Notes: generated by a model not told the origin, from the sequence alone. A stretch of DNA of 60,783 nt from Alphaproteobacteria bacterium (GCA_031291435.1 JARLJC010000338.1:1-60783); one strand, 5' to 3'; positions 1 to 9,197 are shown, numbered from the stretch's first letter. A program made the numbers and translations.

Positions 1-50
1 CCAATGCGGGTATGTCGCTGTTCGCCAAGCTGAACAGTTTCGACCCGGGC

Positions 51-425
51 CTAGAGCACCGCGCGCATAGCAGCACCGCCGCCTAAAGCCGCCGCCAGAG
101 TTCCCACCACCGACACCGCGACATAGACCGCCAGCGTGGCGTAATCGCCTTTCTCCCACATCATCGCGCTCTCCAGAGAAAAGGCCGAGAATGTGGTGAA
201 GCCGCCCAAAATGCCCGTCACCAGAAACAGCCGTGCCGGCTCAACCGGCGAAACGCGCAAGGCCAGAAATTCCGTCAAGCCGCCGATCAGCAACGCGCCG
301 ATCAGATTGACGCTCAGCGTATGCCACGGAAAACTCGAACCCGTCACGCGCCCGGTCGCCAGGGTCACGCCATAACGCGCCACCGCACCGATGCCGCCGC
401 CGATAAACACATACAGAAAATTCAT
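51..425 (-). CDS. crcB: Fluoride-specific channel FluC/CrcB
   Basis: Small inner-membrane protein of 124 residues that lets toxic fluoride leave the cytoplasm; family members act as antiparallel dimers. The family signature is visible: GGGIGAVARY at residues 9-18, the pore asparagine in SVNLIGA (N40), and GGFTTFSAFSLE at 74-85, with four hydrophobic segments. Length is normal for the family. It starts at ATG 425 behind a GGGAG Shine-Dalgarno. It stands alone, with fabF upstream on the same strand. I looked for a fluoride riboswitch in the 130-base leader and saw only a palindromic repeat. Function is known from the family, not shown here. Confidence 0.93.
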   Translation of the reverse strand: MNFLYVFIGGGIGAVARYGVTLATGRVTGSSFPWHTLSVNLIGALLIGGLTEFLALRVSPVEPARLFLVTGILGGFTTFSAFSLESAMMWEKGDYATLAVYVAVSVVGTLAAALGGGAAMRAVL

Positions 426-449
426 GGAACATCTCCCTCAAATAGAGCC

Positions 450-525
450 GTCATTCCGGAAAATTTTCTCTTCGCTCTTACCCGCGTCAGCGGGGAAGGC
501 GAAAGAAAATTTGTCCGGAATCCAG
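450..525. repeat. Palindromic repeat, family A, copy 1
   Basis: Imperfect palindrome between crcB and fabF. The outer arms read GTCATTCCGGA and TCCGGAATCCAG, followed inward by AAATTTTC/GAAAATTT and a GC-rich centre. Other copies lie at 2628, 12981, 51448 and 51601. It lies in the leader of crcB, so it may be transcribed as a hairpin. Confidence 0.8.
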
Positions 526-557
526 TTGTCCTGTCAATAAAAACCGCCCGTCCAGAC

Positions 558-1772
558 TCACGCAAACTTCCTCACCGCCACCGCCGCATTCAACCCGCCG
601 AACGCAAACGAATTATTGAGCGCCACGCGAATCTTCATCGGCCTCGCCTCATTCGGCACATAATCCAGATCGCATTCCGGGTCACGCTCCAGATAATTAA
701 TAGTCGGCGGCGCAACGTCCGCATTCACCGACAAAATAGTCGCCAGCATCTCCAAAGCCCCGGCAGCGCCCAAGGCATGCCCGAACATCGACTTGCTCGA
801 CGACAAAGCAATTTCCTTCGCCCGCGCGCCCAGCGCGATTTTCAAAGCCCCCGTCTCGGTCGCGTCATTGATGCGCGTCCCGGTGCCATGGGCATTGATG
901 TAATCGATATCGTCGGGCGACATCCGCGCGTCGCCCAGGCAATTGACCACCGCGCGCGCAGCCCCTGCTTTATCGGGCGTCGTGATATCTTTGGCGTCCG
1001 ACGACATGCCGAACCCGGCGAACTCGCCGTAAATCTTCGCGCCGCGCTTGCGCGCCTTCTCCTCGGTCTCCAGCACGAACATCCCGGCACCTTCGCCCAG
1101 AACCATCCCCAGCCGCCCGCCGGAAAAAGGCCGACAGACATCGGGCGCCATCACGCGCAACGCCTCCCATCCCCGCAAAGTCCCAAGCGTCAAACAGGCC
1201 TCGGCCCCGCCGGTAATCGCCGAGTCAATCAACCCCGACCGCAGCATCGACAAAGTCACGCCCATCGCATGTATCGCCGACGCGCAGGCGCTGGCCACGG
1301 TAAAGCCCGGCCCCTTAATCCCCAGCGCCATGCTGATCTGGCTCGACCCGGCATTGGCCATCAAACGCGGAATCGTGAAAGGATGCACGCGCCCCGACCC
1401 CGCGGGATCGAGCAATTTGTTATATTGTTCCTCGAGCGTGCCCTGCCCGCCGACGCCGGTGCCGGTAATCACCGCCATGCGTTCGGCGTTTTCCTCGGTC
1501 AGCACAATGCCGGAATCGCGCATCGCCTGCGTCGCCGCCGCCACCGCGAATTGCGAGAACCGGTCGAGCATGGGGATTTTCTTGGGGTCGATATACTCTT
1601 CCGGCACAAACCCCTTGACCGGAGCCGCCGGAAAAGTCACATCCTGCCCGCGCGAGGGAAACGTCATCGTCGCGGTGCCGCCGCGCCCGGCAAACAAATT
1701 CTCGCCGAACTCTTTGACATTATTCCCGATCGGCGAAATAACGCCGAGGCCGGTGATGACGATACGCTGCAT
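558..1772 (-). CDS. fabF: 3-oxoacyl-ACP synthase II (KAS II)
   Basis: Condensing enzyme of type II fatty acid synthesis that elongates acyl-ACP with malonyl-ACP in the cytoplasm. The 404-residue protein has the thiolase fold signatures: nucleophile Cys163 in SACASAIHAMG, His295 in NAHGTGT, Lys327 in SSSKSMFGH and His332 in GHALGAAG. Length is normal. Start ATG 1772 opens directly with the family N-terminus MQRIVITGLG. In many alphaproteobacteria fabF sits between acpP and mltG; here it stands alone and mltG is near 39.6 kb. It could be a second KAS II serving a special lipid rather than bulk synthesis, but nothing in the sequence proves this. Confidence 0.93.
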   Translation of the reverse strand: MQRIVITGLGVISPIGNNVKEFGENLFAGRGGTATMTFPSRGQDVTFPAAPVKGFVPEEYIDPKKIPMLDRFSQFAVAAATQAMRDSGIVLTEENAERMAVITGTGVGGQGTLEEQYNKLLDPAGSGRVHPFTIPRLMANAGSSQISMALGIKGPGFTVASACASAIHAMGVTLSMLRSGLIDSAITGGAEACLTLGTLRGWEALRVMAPDVCRPFSGGRLGMVLGEGAGMFVLETEEKARKRGAKIYGEFAGFGMSSDAKDITTPDKAGAARAVVNCLGDARMSPDDIDYINAHGTGTRINDATETGALKIALGARAKEIALSSSKSMFGHALGAAGALEMLATILSVNADVAPPTINYLERDPECDLDYVPNEARPMKIRVALNNSFAFGGLNAAVAVRKFA

Positions 1773-1872
1773 GAAAAAACCCTGAATCTATGACCCTTTA
1801 TGTATGCCAACCCGCAACGAAAAAATACAGGACTTATAAACGTGAGGTTTTAGAACAGCGATTGCCGTTAGG

Positions 1873-1972
1873 GACTCCCTCTCCCCCAACGGGGGAGAGG
1901 GCGGAAAAACTTAGAGTTAGTTGAGCGGCAGCGAAAACTAACTCTTAGTTTTTCCGGGTGAGGGGGCATCTT
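1873..1972. repeat. Compound palindrome overlapping the nth 3' end
   Basis: Two nested dyads: an inner GC-rich hairpin (CCCTCTCCCCC/GGGGGAGAGGG) and a pair of arms, GGAAAAACTTAGAGTTAGTT and its near-exact complement, separated by a short loop. The right arm lies inside the last codons of nth, so the repeat supplies that gene's stop. It may act as a terminator for nth. Confidence 0.7.
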
Positions 1973-2606
1973 TTACCTTCGTCTTATCCCTAAACGCACA
2001 CAGATCCCGCACCACACATGCCGGACACTCCGGCCCCCGCGCCTTGCACACATACCGCCCATGCAGAATGAGCCAATGATGCGCATGCCCCATATATTTG
2101 GCCGGTATAACCTTGACCAGCTTCGCCTCAACCGCCTCCGGCGTCTCGCCCTTGGCCATCCCGGTGCGATTGGCGACCCGAAACACATGCGTATCGACCG
2201 CCATTGTCGGCTGCCCGAAATACACATTCAAAATCACATTGGCGGTCTTGCGCCCGACTCCGGGCAAACTTTCCAGCTCCCCGCGCGTGCCGGGGACTTC
2301 GCCCTTGAACCGCTCAACCAGTATCCGCGACAAAGCGATAATGTTTTTCGCCTTACCGTTAAACAGCCCTATGGTCTTCACATATTCCTTCAACCCGGCC
2401 TCGCCGAGTTTCAGCATCGCATCGGGCGTCTGCACTTTCTTGAACAACCCAGCGGTCGCCTTGTTCACCCCAGCATCGGTCGCCTGCGCCGACAGCACCA
2501 CGGCCCCCAGCAGCGTATAGGCATTCACATAATTCAATTCAGTCTTCGGTTCCGGCTCAATCGCCGCCAACCGCCGGAAAAATTCATCGACATCGGCGGG
2601 CTTCAT
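1938..2606 (-). CDS. nth: Endonuclease III, base-excision DNA glycosylase/AP lyase
   Basis: Removes oxidised pyrimidines and nicks the abasic site. 222 residues from ATG 2606; a longer frame upstream is repeat-derived and not used, because the family N-terminus begins here. Helix-hairpin-helix LPGVGRKTA at residues 114-122 carries catalytic Lys120; Asp138 lies in VDTHVFR. The 4Fe-4S loop is complete: C187-x6-C194-x2-C197-x5-C203. The last dozen residues (KDAPSPGKTKS) are encoded inside a palindromic repeat, so the C-terminus is probably not ancestral. A family A palindrome separates it from cobS upstream. Confidence 0.95.
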   Translation of the reverse strand: MKPADVDEFFRRLAAIEPEPKTELNYVNAYTLLGAVVLSAQATDAGVNKATAGLFKKVQTPDAMLKLGEAGLKEYVKTIGLFNGKAKNIIALSRILVERFKGEVPGTRGELESLPGVGRKTANVILNVYFGQPTMAVDTHVFRVANRTGMAKGETPEAVEAKLVKVIPAKYMGHAHHWLILHGRYVCKARGPECPACVVRDLCAFRDKTKVKDAPSPGKTKS

Positions 2607-2627
2607 GAACGCCCCCTCAAATGGATT

Positions 2628-2696
2628 GTCATTCCGGAAACTTTGCTTTTTAGGCCGCGCTTGCGCGGAATAAAATGCAAAGTTATCCGGAATCCC
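2628..2696. repeat. Palindromic repeat, family A, copy 2
   Basis: GTCATTCCGGAAAC...TATCCGGAATCCC around a CCGCGCTTGCGCGG-type centre, located between cobS and nth. Same outer arms as the copies at 450, 12981 and 51448. Confidence 0.78.
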
Positions 2697-2727
2697 ATTT
2701 GGTTTCTTTCTTATTGGAAAATAAGAG

Positions 2728-3684
2728 TCATGCCGCGATCTCCGCACCCATCGCGCGCTGATAAAGCTCGCCAATGGCAGCGCGCTCGGCCTCGTCGCAC
2801 TTGTTGAGGAACGTCAGCCGGAACGCCGCTTCGACATTGCCGAATATCTCGACATTCTCGGCCCACGAAATCACCGTGCGCGGCGACATCACGGTGGAAA
2901 TATCGCCCTGCATGAAAGCCTGCCGCGTCAACCCGGCCAGCGCCACCATGCCTTTCAGCGTTTCTTTCTTATCCGCCTTGCCGAAAGCCGGAACCTTGGC
3001 CGCGACAATCGCCGCTTCTTCTTCCGCAGGCAGATAATTCAACGTGGCGACGATATTCCAGCGATCAAGCTGCCCCTGATTGAGCGCATGCGTACCGTGA
3101 TACAAACCCGTGGTATCCCCAAGCCCGACCGTATTCGCCGTCGCGAACAACCGGAAACCGGCATGCGGATGAATAACCCGATTCTGATCGAGCAAAGTCA
3201 GTTTCCCCTCGACCTCCAGCACGCGCTGAATGACGAACATCACATCGGGACGCCCGGCGTCATATTCATCGAACACCAGCGCACAGGCATGCTGCAAAGC
3301 CCAGGGCAGCAGCCCTTCGCGATATTCGGTGACCTGTTTCCCGTCTTTCAGAACAATGGCGTCCTTGCCGATCAGATCGATGCGGCTGACATGACTGTCG
3401 AGATTGATGCGGATGCAGGGCCAGTTGAGCCGCGCCGCAACCTGTTCGATATGCGTCGATTTGCCGGTACCGTGATAGCCCTGCAGCAAAACGCGGCGGT
3501 TAAACTTGAACCCCGCCAGAATCGCCAAAGTCGTCTCCGGATCGAACCGATACGCTTTATCGACCTCCGGCACATGCTCGCCCGCCTGACTGAAAGCGGG
3601 AACATCCCAGTCGCTGTCGATATCGAAAACCTTGCGCACGGAAACTTTACTGTCCGGCAAACCTTTTTCGTCGTTCACGCTCAT
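2728..3684 (-). CDS. cobS: CobS-like AAA+ ATPase, cobaltochelatase subunit
   Basis: MoxR-type AAA+ ATPase which, with CobT and CobN, inserts cobalt in the aerobic cobalamin pathway. 318 residues from ATG 3684 (a GTG one codon upstream is possible). Walker A GYHGTGKST lies at residues 69-77, Walker B LVFDE at 136-140, and the sensor region ATANTVG follows. The conserved N-terminal DSDWDVPAFS and the GLGDTTGLYHGT stretch are typical of CobS rather than generic MoxR. In most alphaproteobacteria cobT follows directly; here nth follows, so CobT must be elsewhere or the protein serves another VWA partner. Confidence 0.88.
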   Translation of the reverse strand: MSVNDEKGLPDSKVSVRKVFDIDSDWDVPAFSQAGEHVPEVDKAYRFDPETTLAILAGFKFNRRVLLQGYHGTGKSTHIEQVAARLNWPCIRINLDSHVSRIDLIGKDAIVLKDGKQVTEYREGLLPWALQHACALVFDEYDAGRPDVMFVIQRVLEVEGKLTLLDQNRVIHPHAGFRLFATANTVGLGDTTGLYHGTHALNQGQLDRWNIVATLNYLPAEEEAAIVAAKVPAFGKADKKETLKGMVALAGLTRQAFMQGDISTVMSPRTVISWAENVEIFGNVEAAFRLTFLNKCDEAERAAIGELYQRAMGAEIAA

Positions 3685-3730
3685 CACAAATCTCGCAAGT
3701 TAGGAACCACATCGCCGCAATCACGGCGCG

Positions 3731-3769
3731 ATTCCCTCCCCCTCGCGGGGAGGGTTAGGGAGGGGGGCG
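3731..3769. repeat. GC-rich palindromic repeat, family B, copy 1
   Basis: ATTCCCTCCCCCTCGCGGGGAGGG followed by TTAGGGAGGGGGGCG, between gatB and cobS. Near-identical units are at 6797, 54919 and 55040. Confidence 0.75.
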
Positions 3770-3792
3770 TTCCGCAAAAACAGCCTATCATT

Positions 3793-5256
3793 TTACGCAA
3801 GCTTCTTCTTCAACAACTCATTCAGCATCGCCGGATTGACCTTACCGCCGGTCGCCTTCATCACCTGACCGACAAAGAAGCCGAACAATTTATCCTTGCC
3901 CGATTTATATTCGGCGACCTTGTCGCCATTGGCGGCCAGAATCTCATCAATGGCTTTTTCAATCGCACCCGTATCGGTGACCTGCTTCAAACCTTTTTCA
4001 TCGACAATCGCCGCCGCATCCTTGCCGGTCGCCAGCATTTCCTCGAATACATCCTTGGCGATACGCCCGGAAATGGTGTCGTTGGAAATCAGATCGATCA
4101 AACCGCCCAAAGCCTCCGCCGAAACCGGTGAAGTTTCAATCGTCTTGCCCTGCTTATTCAGCGCGGCAAAAAACTCGCCGGTGACCCAGTTGGCGGCCAG
4201 TTTCCCGTCGCGGCCCCCATTCTTACCTTTTACGACTTTCTCAAAAAACTCCGCCGAAGCGCGTTCCGCCACCAGCACCGAAGCATCATAAGGCTTCAAC
4301 CCATATTCGGAAATAAACCGCGCTTTCTTATCATCCGGCAATTCCGGCAACGACGCCTTGATGCCCGCCACCATCGCGGGGTCGAGTTTCAGCGGCAACA
4401 AATCCGGGTCGGGGAAATACCGGTAATCATGCGCATCTTCCTTCGACCGCATGCTGCGCGTCTCGCCTTTCGACGTATCCCACAACCGCGTTTCCTGCTT
4501 GATAACGCCGCCGCTTTCCAACACCTCAACCTGCCGCGCCGACTCATACTCAATCGCCTGCTGCACAAAACGTATCGAATTGACGTTCTTGATTTCGCAC
4601 CGCGTGCCCATGACCGGATCGCCCACCCGCCGCATCGACAGATTGACGTCGCAGCGCATCGAGCCTTCTTCCATATTGCCGTCGCAGGTGCCGAGATACC
4701 GCATGATGGCGCGCAGTTTTTTCAAATACGCGCCGGCTTCCTCGCCCGACCGCATATCGGGCTCCGACACGATTTCCATCAACGCCACGCCGGCGCGATT
4801 CAAATCGACATAAGTTTCGTTCGGCGACTGGTCATGCATGCTCTTACCCGCATCCTGCTCCAGATGCAGCCGCGTGATGCCGATCATGCGCGTGGTGCCA
4901 TCGGCCATATCGAGCAAAATCTCACCCTTGCCGACGATGGGCTGCGTGAACTGGCTGATCTGATAGCCATTCGGCAAATCGGCATAGAAATAATTTTTGC
5001 GGTCGAACACCGACACCATATTGATCTGTGCCTTCAACCCCAGGCCGGTGCGCACCGCCTGCTCAACGCAAATCTCGTTGATGACCGGCAGCATCCCCGG
5101 AAACCCGGCATCGACGAAACTGACCTGCGCATTGGGCGCCGCGCCGAATTCCGTCGCTGCGCCTGAAAACAATTTTGAATGCGACGTGACCTGAGCATGC
5201 ACCTCAAGCCCAATCACCATTTCCCAATCGCCTGTGGTTCCGTGAACAATGCTCAT
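3793..5256 (-). CDS. gatB: Asp-tRNA(Asn)/Glu-tRNA(Gln) amidotransferase subunit B
   Basis: Binds and phosphorylates the misacylated tRNA in the GatCAB complex, which makes Gln-tRNA(Gln) and, in some bacteria, Asn-tRNA(Asn). 487 residues from ATG 5256, where the family N-terminus [12 protein letters not shown] begins; the 29 codons upstream overlap gatA and do not resemble the family. Landmarks include [43 protein letters not shown] and the YqeY-like C-terminal tail domain ending at the gene's last codons. The start is 4 bases after the gatA stop, so the two are translated together. Confidence 0.97.
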   Translation of the reverse strand: MSIVHGTTGDWEMVIGLEVHAQVTSHSKLFSGAATEFGAAPNAQVSFVDAGFPGMLPVINEICVEQAVRTGLGLKAQINMVSVFDRKNYFYADLPNGYQISQFTQPIVGKGEILLDMADGTTRMIGITRLHLEQDAGKSMHDQSPNETYVDLNRAGVALMEIVSEPDMRSGEEAGAYLKKLRAIMRYLGTCDGNMEEGSMRCDVNLSMRRVGDPVMGTRCEIKNVNSIRFVQQAIEYESARQVEVLESGGVIKQETRLWDTSKGETRSMRSKEDAHDYRYFPDPDLLPLKLDPAMVAGIKASLPELPDDKKARFISEYGLKPYDASVLVAERASAEFFEKVVKGKNGGRDGKLAANWVTGEFFAALNKQGKTIETSPVSAEALGGLIDLISNDTISGRIAKDVFEEMLATGKDAAAIVDEKGLKQVTDTGAIEKAIDEILAANGDKVAEYKSGKDKLFGFFVGQVMKATGGKVNPAMLNELLKKKLA

Positions 5257-5260
5257 CGTC

Positions 5261-6742
5261 TTACGCCGTGAAAGGGGGTTTATGCGAAAACGCCGCGGCC
5301 TTTTCCAAAGCCGAAGCCGCCGTAAACAAAGTCGCTTCGTCAAAAGCGCGCCCGATCAATTGCAGCCCCATCGGCAATCCGTTTTTGGCGAGGCCAACCG
5401 GCACGCAAATACCGGGCAACCCGGCCAGATTCAGCGTCACCGTGAACACGTCTTCCAGATACATCTGCAAAGGATCGTCCTGCTTCTCGCCAATCGCGAA
5501 CGCGGTCGAGGGCGAAGCCGGGGTCAAAATCGCATCACACATTTTGAACGCCGCATCGAAATCATTACGTATCAAACGCCGCACCCGCTGCGCCTTGCGG
5601 TAATAGGCATCGTAATACCCCGCCGACAAAACATAGGTGCCGATCAGAATACGCCGCCGCACTTCCTTGCCGAAACCCTCGCCGCGCGTGCTGGCATACA
5701 TATCGTTCAAATCCTTGCCGGGAACGCGCAACCCAAACCGCACGCCGTCATAACGCGCCAGATTCGACGAGGCTTCGGCAGGCGCAATGATGTAGTAAAC
5801 TGGCAAAGCATATTTGGTGTGCGGCAACGAAATCTCGACCACTTCCGCCCCGGCGTCGCGCAGCATCTGCGCACCCTTGTTCCACAAATCATCGAGTTCG
5901 GGGTTCAACCCCTCAATTCGATATTCGCGCGGCAAGCCGATCTTCATCCCCTTCACGGAACCGCCCAGCGCCTTCACATAATCCGGCACCGCGACATCCA
6001 CAGACGTCGAATCTTTTTCATCAAACCCGGCCATCACCTGCAACATCCGCGCGGCATCTTCCACCGAGCGCGTCATCGGCCCCGCCTGATCGAGCGACGA
6101 CGCAAACGCGATAATCCCGAACCTCGAACACCGCCCATAAGTCGGCTTCATCCCGACCGTCCCCGTTACTGAGGCGGGCTGCCTGATCGACCCGCCGGTA
6201 TCCGTCCCGGTAGCACCCATCGCAATCCGCGCCGAAACAGCAGCCGCCGAACCCGACGACGAACCACCCGGCACTAACTTCCGCGCAGCCTTTTCAGGCT
6301 CCGCGCCCGACCACGGGCTAATGCTCGGTTTGAAATACGAAGTAATCCCGCTGCCGCCCATCGCGAATTCGTCGAGATTGACCTTGCCCAGCATGACCGC
6401 GCCCGCGCCGAACAATTTCGATGTCACGGTCGATTCATAAGTCGGCACAAAATTCTCGAGAATATGGCTGGCCGCCGTCGTGCGCGTGCCCCTGGTGCAA
6501 TATAAATCCTTGATCGCCAGCGGAATGCCGTCCAGAGCGCCCGCCTTACCCGCCGCCCGCCGCGCATCCGACTCTGCCGCCTGCTTCAACGCAACATCCG
6601 GCGTCTCGGTAATAAACGCATTCAACCCGCGCGCCTTCTCCATCGCCACCAGATGCGCCTCGGCCAACTCCACCGCGCTAAACTGCTTCGCGGCCAATCC
6701 ATCCAGCGCCCTGCTGATCGTCAAATCGGTAAGCTTGCTCAT
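5261..6742 (-). CDS. gatA: Asp-tRNA(Asn)/Glu-tRNA(Gln) amidotransferase subunit A
   Basis: Amidase subunit of GatCAB; releases ammonia from glutamine for transamidation. 493 residues, usual length. The Ser-cisSer-Lys triad of the amidase signature family is present: Lys78 in PLAIKDLY, Ser161 in [10 protein letters not shown] and Ser185 in [10 protein letters not shown]. The start ATG 6742 gives the usual N-terminus with [13 protein letters not shown]. gatB follows at once. gatC is upstream on the same strand, but a family B palindrome sits in the 127-base gap, so the operon may be partly uncoupled there. Confidence 0.97.
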   Translation of the reverse strand: MSKLTDLTISRALDGLAAKQFSAVELAEAHLVAMEKARGLNAFITETPDVALKQAAESDARRAAGKAGALDGIPLAIKDLYCTRGTRTTAASHILENFVPTYESTVTSKLFGAGAVMLGKVNLDEFAMGGSGITSYFKPSISPWSGAEPEKAARKLVPGGSSSGSAAAVSARIAMGATGTDTGGSIRQPASVTGTVGMKPTYGRCSRFGIIAFASSLDQAGPMTRSVEDAARMLQVMAGFDEKDSTSVDVAVPDYVKALGGSVKGMKIGLPREYRIEGLNPELDDLWNKGAQMLRDAGAEVVEISLPHTKYALPVYYIIAPAEASSNLARYDGVRFGLRVPGKDLNDMYASTRGEGFGKEVRRRILIGTYVLSAGYYDAYYRKAQRVRRLIRNDFDAAFKMCDAILTPASPSTAFAIGEKQDDPLQMYLEDVFTVTLNLAGLPGICVPVGLAKNGLPMGLQLIGRAFDEATLFTAASALEKAAAFSHKPPFTA

Positions 6743-6796
6743 CTACCTATCCTAAACGTCGTTATAACAAACCACCCGCGCCGCAATCCGGACCGG

Positions 6797-6835
6797 ATTC
6801 CCTCCCCCTCGCGGGGAGGGTTAGGGAGGGGGGCC
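6797..6835. repeat. GC-rich palindromic repeat, family B, copy 2
   Basis: Same CCCTCCCCCTCGCGGGGAGGG plus TTAGGGAGGGGGG unit as at 3731, here in the gatC-gatA gap. It may form a hairpin in the gat transcript. Confidence 0.75.
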
Positions 6836-6869
6836 GGAAGGAGCACGTAACGCTCTTACATCCGCATTC

Positions 6870-7157
6870 TTACTCAATCACCTTCGGCACCGTAAAGAAA
6901 TCCGCAGTCTTCGACGGCGCATTGGCCAAAATCTCATCCACCTTGCCGCCATCCGTCACCACATCCGCCCGCGTCCGCAAATTGGCGTCATTCACATTCG
7001 CCAAAGGCTCGACGCCCTCGACATCAACCTCGTTCAACTGCGCGATCCAGTCGAGGATCGTGTTCAACTCGCCCGCAATATGGGTCTGCTCCGCCTCGGC
7101 GACCTTGATGCGCGCCAGACTGGCGATTTTGGCGACGGTTTTGGTATCGATCGACAT
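6870..7157 (-). CDS. gatC: Asp-tRNA(Asn)/Glu-tRNA(Gln) amidotransferase subunit C
   Basis: Small stabilising subunit that wraps GatA onto GatB. 95 residues from ATG 7157, the usual length; it opens MSIDTKTVAKIASLARI, the family N-terminus, and ends with KTADFFTVPKVIE, matching the conserved FxVPKVI tail. Upstream in-frame codons have no family similarity and face the divergent gene starting near 7280. First gene of the gatC-A-B operon; its promoter must lie in the short divergent gap 7158-7279. Confidence 0.95.
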   Translation of the reverse strand: MSIDTKTVAKIASLARIKVAEAEQTHIAGELNTILDWIAQLNEVDVEGVEPLANVNDANLRTRADVVTDGGKVDEILANAPSKTADFFTVPKVIE

Positions 7158-7279
7158 GGTTAACTCATCCGGAACAACAGGTTGCACCCGCCGTGAAAGT
7201 AAAGAGCGCCTTGAAGCACCCAAGCCGCCACGGTAGAAACGCATGATTGAAAGCTATTTCCTTTATTACAGGTTTTGCC

Positions 7280-8476
7280 GTGCCCGACAATCCTCTTGAG
7301 ACCATAAAGCTTGGCCGCCGCATCTTCATGAAAGGCGCCGCAGCAGCAGCGGCAGCAACCGCCGCGCCGCAGACAGCCCTTGCCGTCGCGCAGGAAATCC
7401 CCGCACCCGCTATGACCCCTCCACAGATTGCGGAGTTGACCTCCAGCCTGCGCGCAGCCAGCACAGCCTTTCGCGTCGTCATGCAACTTGCCAGAGAGGA
7501 CGAGTCCCCCTTAATCGACATGCATGTTCTCTTGTCACAGGATTACTCTGAGCACAAAGGTATAACCAAATTCGATACGGCGAGTAATTTCATAGGTGTT
7601 TCAAATGCGTATCTGGAGCAGGCCGCAGCTCTCGAAAAAGGGGGAATGGCATTAGAAAATTTTACCGAAGAAGCTCTGAAAATGATTCTGGATTTCTTCA
7701 CTTCATGGAACACCGAAGGAGTTAAGGAAGGATACATAACCTCCGACATCGTAAAGACGCTTTTTGCCGCTGCTCAAAAAGCGCGTGAATCCGGAATAAC
7801 AAGCTGGAGCCAGCTCCGCAAAGCAGAAATCCAGCGGATATTGCCTTATATCGATTACACAATCAGGCACCGCGAAAGTGATGAATTCACCCTTAAAGCC
7901 GTGGCGAACTTTGTGACCCGCCTTGATGAGCTTGGTGAGGAATATGCACCGATATCTCAACATATCCGCCAAAACATCGAGCAGTGGCCAAAGAAAATAA
8001 AACGAACTTCTGCAAGAGAAGCGGCAAAAAAAGCGAAAGAAGAAGTTGGGCAACAGGAGGAGCGCAGAGCCGCCTGGGAAGCCTATGAAAAAAAACGCAC
8101 ACTCAAGGAACGGGCGCGCGAAACCAAAACCATCCGCCTCGCACATAAAAATCCGTCCTTTCGCGTCGCGCTTCTGCCGTCACAGAAGAACAGCCACGAT
8201 ACATTTTTTGCAATCACCCCGCGTTATAATGGCGGTCCGCAACCGCCCGTCGGTATCGACCTCGCGCGCCTGCTGCCAGAGACGGAACCCTATAAATATG
8301 GCCGCCTGCTTTTCACCGCAAAGCGTGATGCAACGGATAAAAGCAGGCTCATCCTGTCAGCTGCCGATCCGCGCCTCATCCATTTTTTTACCCAATGCGC
8401 ACTCGGCTATGAGACACTCGCGGCACGACCCGCGCCTGTCGCCACAACAACCGCCGCAACGCCCTTGCCGCGCTGA
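7280..8476 (+). CDS. Unrecognised protein with twin-arginine signal
   Basis: 398 residues from GTG 7280, chosen for an ACAGG Shine-Dalgarno 7 bases upstream; an in-frame TTG at 7247 is the alternative. I do not recognise the family. The N-terminus has GRRIFMKG followed by an alanine-rich hydrophobic run and PQTALA, which looks like a Tat signal, so export in folded form is inferred. The mature part is mostly helical and charged, with a lysine/glutamate-rich stretch around residues 230-280 that may form a coiled coil, and a separate C-terminal segment of about 100 residues. The middle is visibly AT-richer than the flanking genes. It is divergent from gatC and 22 bases upstream of ruvX. Confidence 0.75.
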   Translation: MPDNPLETIKLGRRIFMKGAAAAAAATAAPQTALAVAQEIPAPAMTPPQIAELTSSLRAASTAFRVVMQLAREDESPLIDMHVLLSQDYSEHKGITKFDTASNFIGVSNAYLEQAAALEKGGMALENFTEEALKMILDFFTSWNTEGVKEGYITSDIVKTLFAAAQKARESGITSWSQLRKAEIQRILPYIDYTIRHRESDEFTLKAVANFVTRLDELGEEYAPISQHIRQNIEQWPKKIKRTSAREAAKKAKEEVGQQEERRAAWEAYEKKRTLKERARETKTIRLAHKNPSFRVALLPSQKNSHDTFFAITPRYNGGPQPPVGIDLARLLPETEPYKYGRLLFTAKRDATDKSRLILSAADPRLIHFFTQCALGYETLAARPAPVATTTAATPLPR

Positions 8477-8498
8477 CCCGCACGCGCCATAACAGCTT

Positions 8499-8984
8499 AT
8501 GCTCCTCCGCAACCTGTCCGAACTGCCGCCTTTGCTGCACAAGAACCAGCGCCTGCTGGGCCTCGACTATGGCAGCGTGGTCATCGGCGTGGCCGTATCC
8601 GACCCCAACCGCCGCGTCGCCTCGCCCATCGGCAGCATCACGCGCAAGAAATTCGCCACCGACTCCGCCGCCCTCTCATCGCTTATGCGCGACCGCGACA
8701 TCGGCGCCATCATCATCGGCCTGCCCAAAAACATGGATGGCAGCGAAGGCGCATCAGCCCAGGCCGCCCGCGCCTTCATCCGCAATTTCCTCGCGACCAC
8801 ACCCACGCCCGATCTCCCCGTCCTCCTCTGGGACGAACGCCTCTCCACCGCCGCCATCGAACGTTTCCTGATCTCCGACGACATGACCCGCAAGCGCCGC
8901 GACGAAGTCGTCGACAAAGCCGCCGCCGCCTATATCCTGCAAGGCGCGCTCGACGCGCTGGGTCACCTGCCGCCCGCGCCCTGA
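8499..8984 (+). CDS. ruvX: Putative pre-16S rRNA nuclease / Holliday junction resolvase-like YqgF
   Basis: RNase H-fold protein of 161 residues; the family trims the 16S rRNA 5' end. The active-site aspartate is in GLDYGS (D23), followed by GVAVSD, the central IIIGLPKNMDGSEG motif, LLWDERLST and the C-terminal DEVVDKAAAAYILQ with conserved acids. Start ATG 8499 gives an N-terminal extension of about 17 residues ahead of the core, common in alphaproteobacteria. In related genomes yqgF often lies beside gatCAB, as here. Confidence 0.93.
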   Translation: MLLRNLSELPPLLHKNQRLLGLDYGSVVIGVAVSDPNRRVASPIGSITRKKFATDSAALSSLMRDRDIGAIIIGLPKNMDGSEGASAQAARAFIRNFLATTPTPDLPVLLWDERLSTAAIERFLISDDMTRKRRDEVVDKAAAAYILQGALDALGHLPPAP

Positions 8985-9009
8985 TTCGCCTGCATAAACT
9001 TTCTTCCCT

Positions 9010-9135
9010 AGGTAAAATACCTAAAAAAACGCCCCATGTTCAGGTAAAAACCTACTGGCGCATGCAAAAAGAACGGCAAATCGTCTTATGAACGATTTCT
9101 TCTTGCCACCCTCCTGTTGTATGTTACGCTACAAC
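9010..9135. promoter_or_regulatory. Cluster of inverted repeats upstream of the RHH regulator
   Basis: Four short dyads in 126 bases: AGGTAAAATACCT at 9010-9022, AGGTAAAAACCT at 9042-9053, AAATCGT-N7-ACGATTT at 9078-9098 and GTTGTA-N8-TACAAC at 9116-9135. The first two share the AGGTA half-site with centres about three helical turns apart. The gene that follows encodes a ribbon-helix-helix protein, a class that often binds such repeats in its own promoter, so an autoregulatory operator is the natural inference. Confidence 0.45.
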
Positions 9136-9197
9136 CTATGAGTGTATAGCCTAACATTCATTCCCTCCTATGTTGTTCCCCCTTACAGGAGTAACCC

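Noticed and set aside
3-86. Open frame from the window edge to a TAA, possible 3' end of an upstream plus-strand gene
   Set aside because: Only 27 codons and overlapping the crcB 3' end; the peptide is plausible but nothing identifies it.
426-557. Fluoride riboswitch upstream of crcB
   Set aside because: The leader is filled by a palindromic repeat; I did not see the conserved riboswitch core.
321-1793. Long open frame of 490 codons on the plus strand over fabF and crcB
   Set aside because: It is antisense to two well-matched genes; the protein is Arg/His/Pro-rich as expected for the reverse of GC-rich coding DNA.
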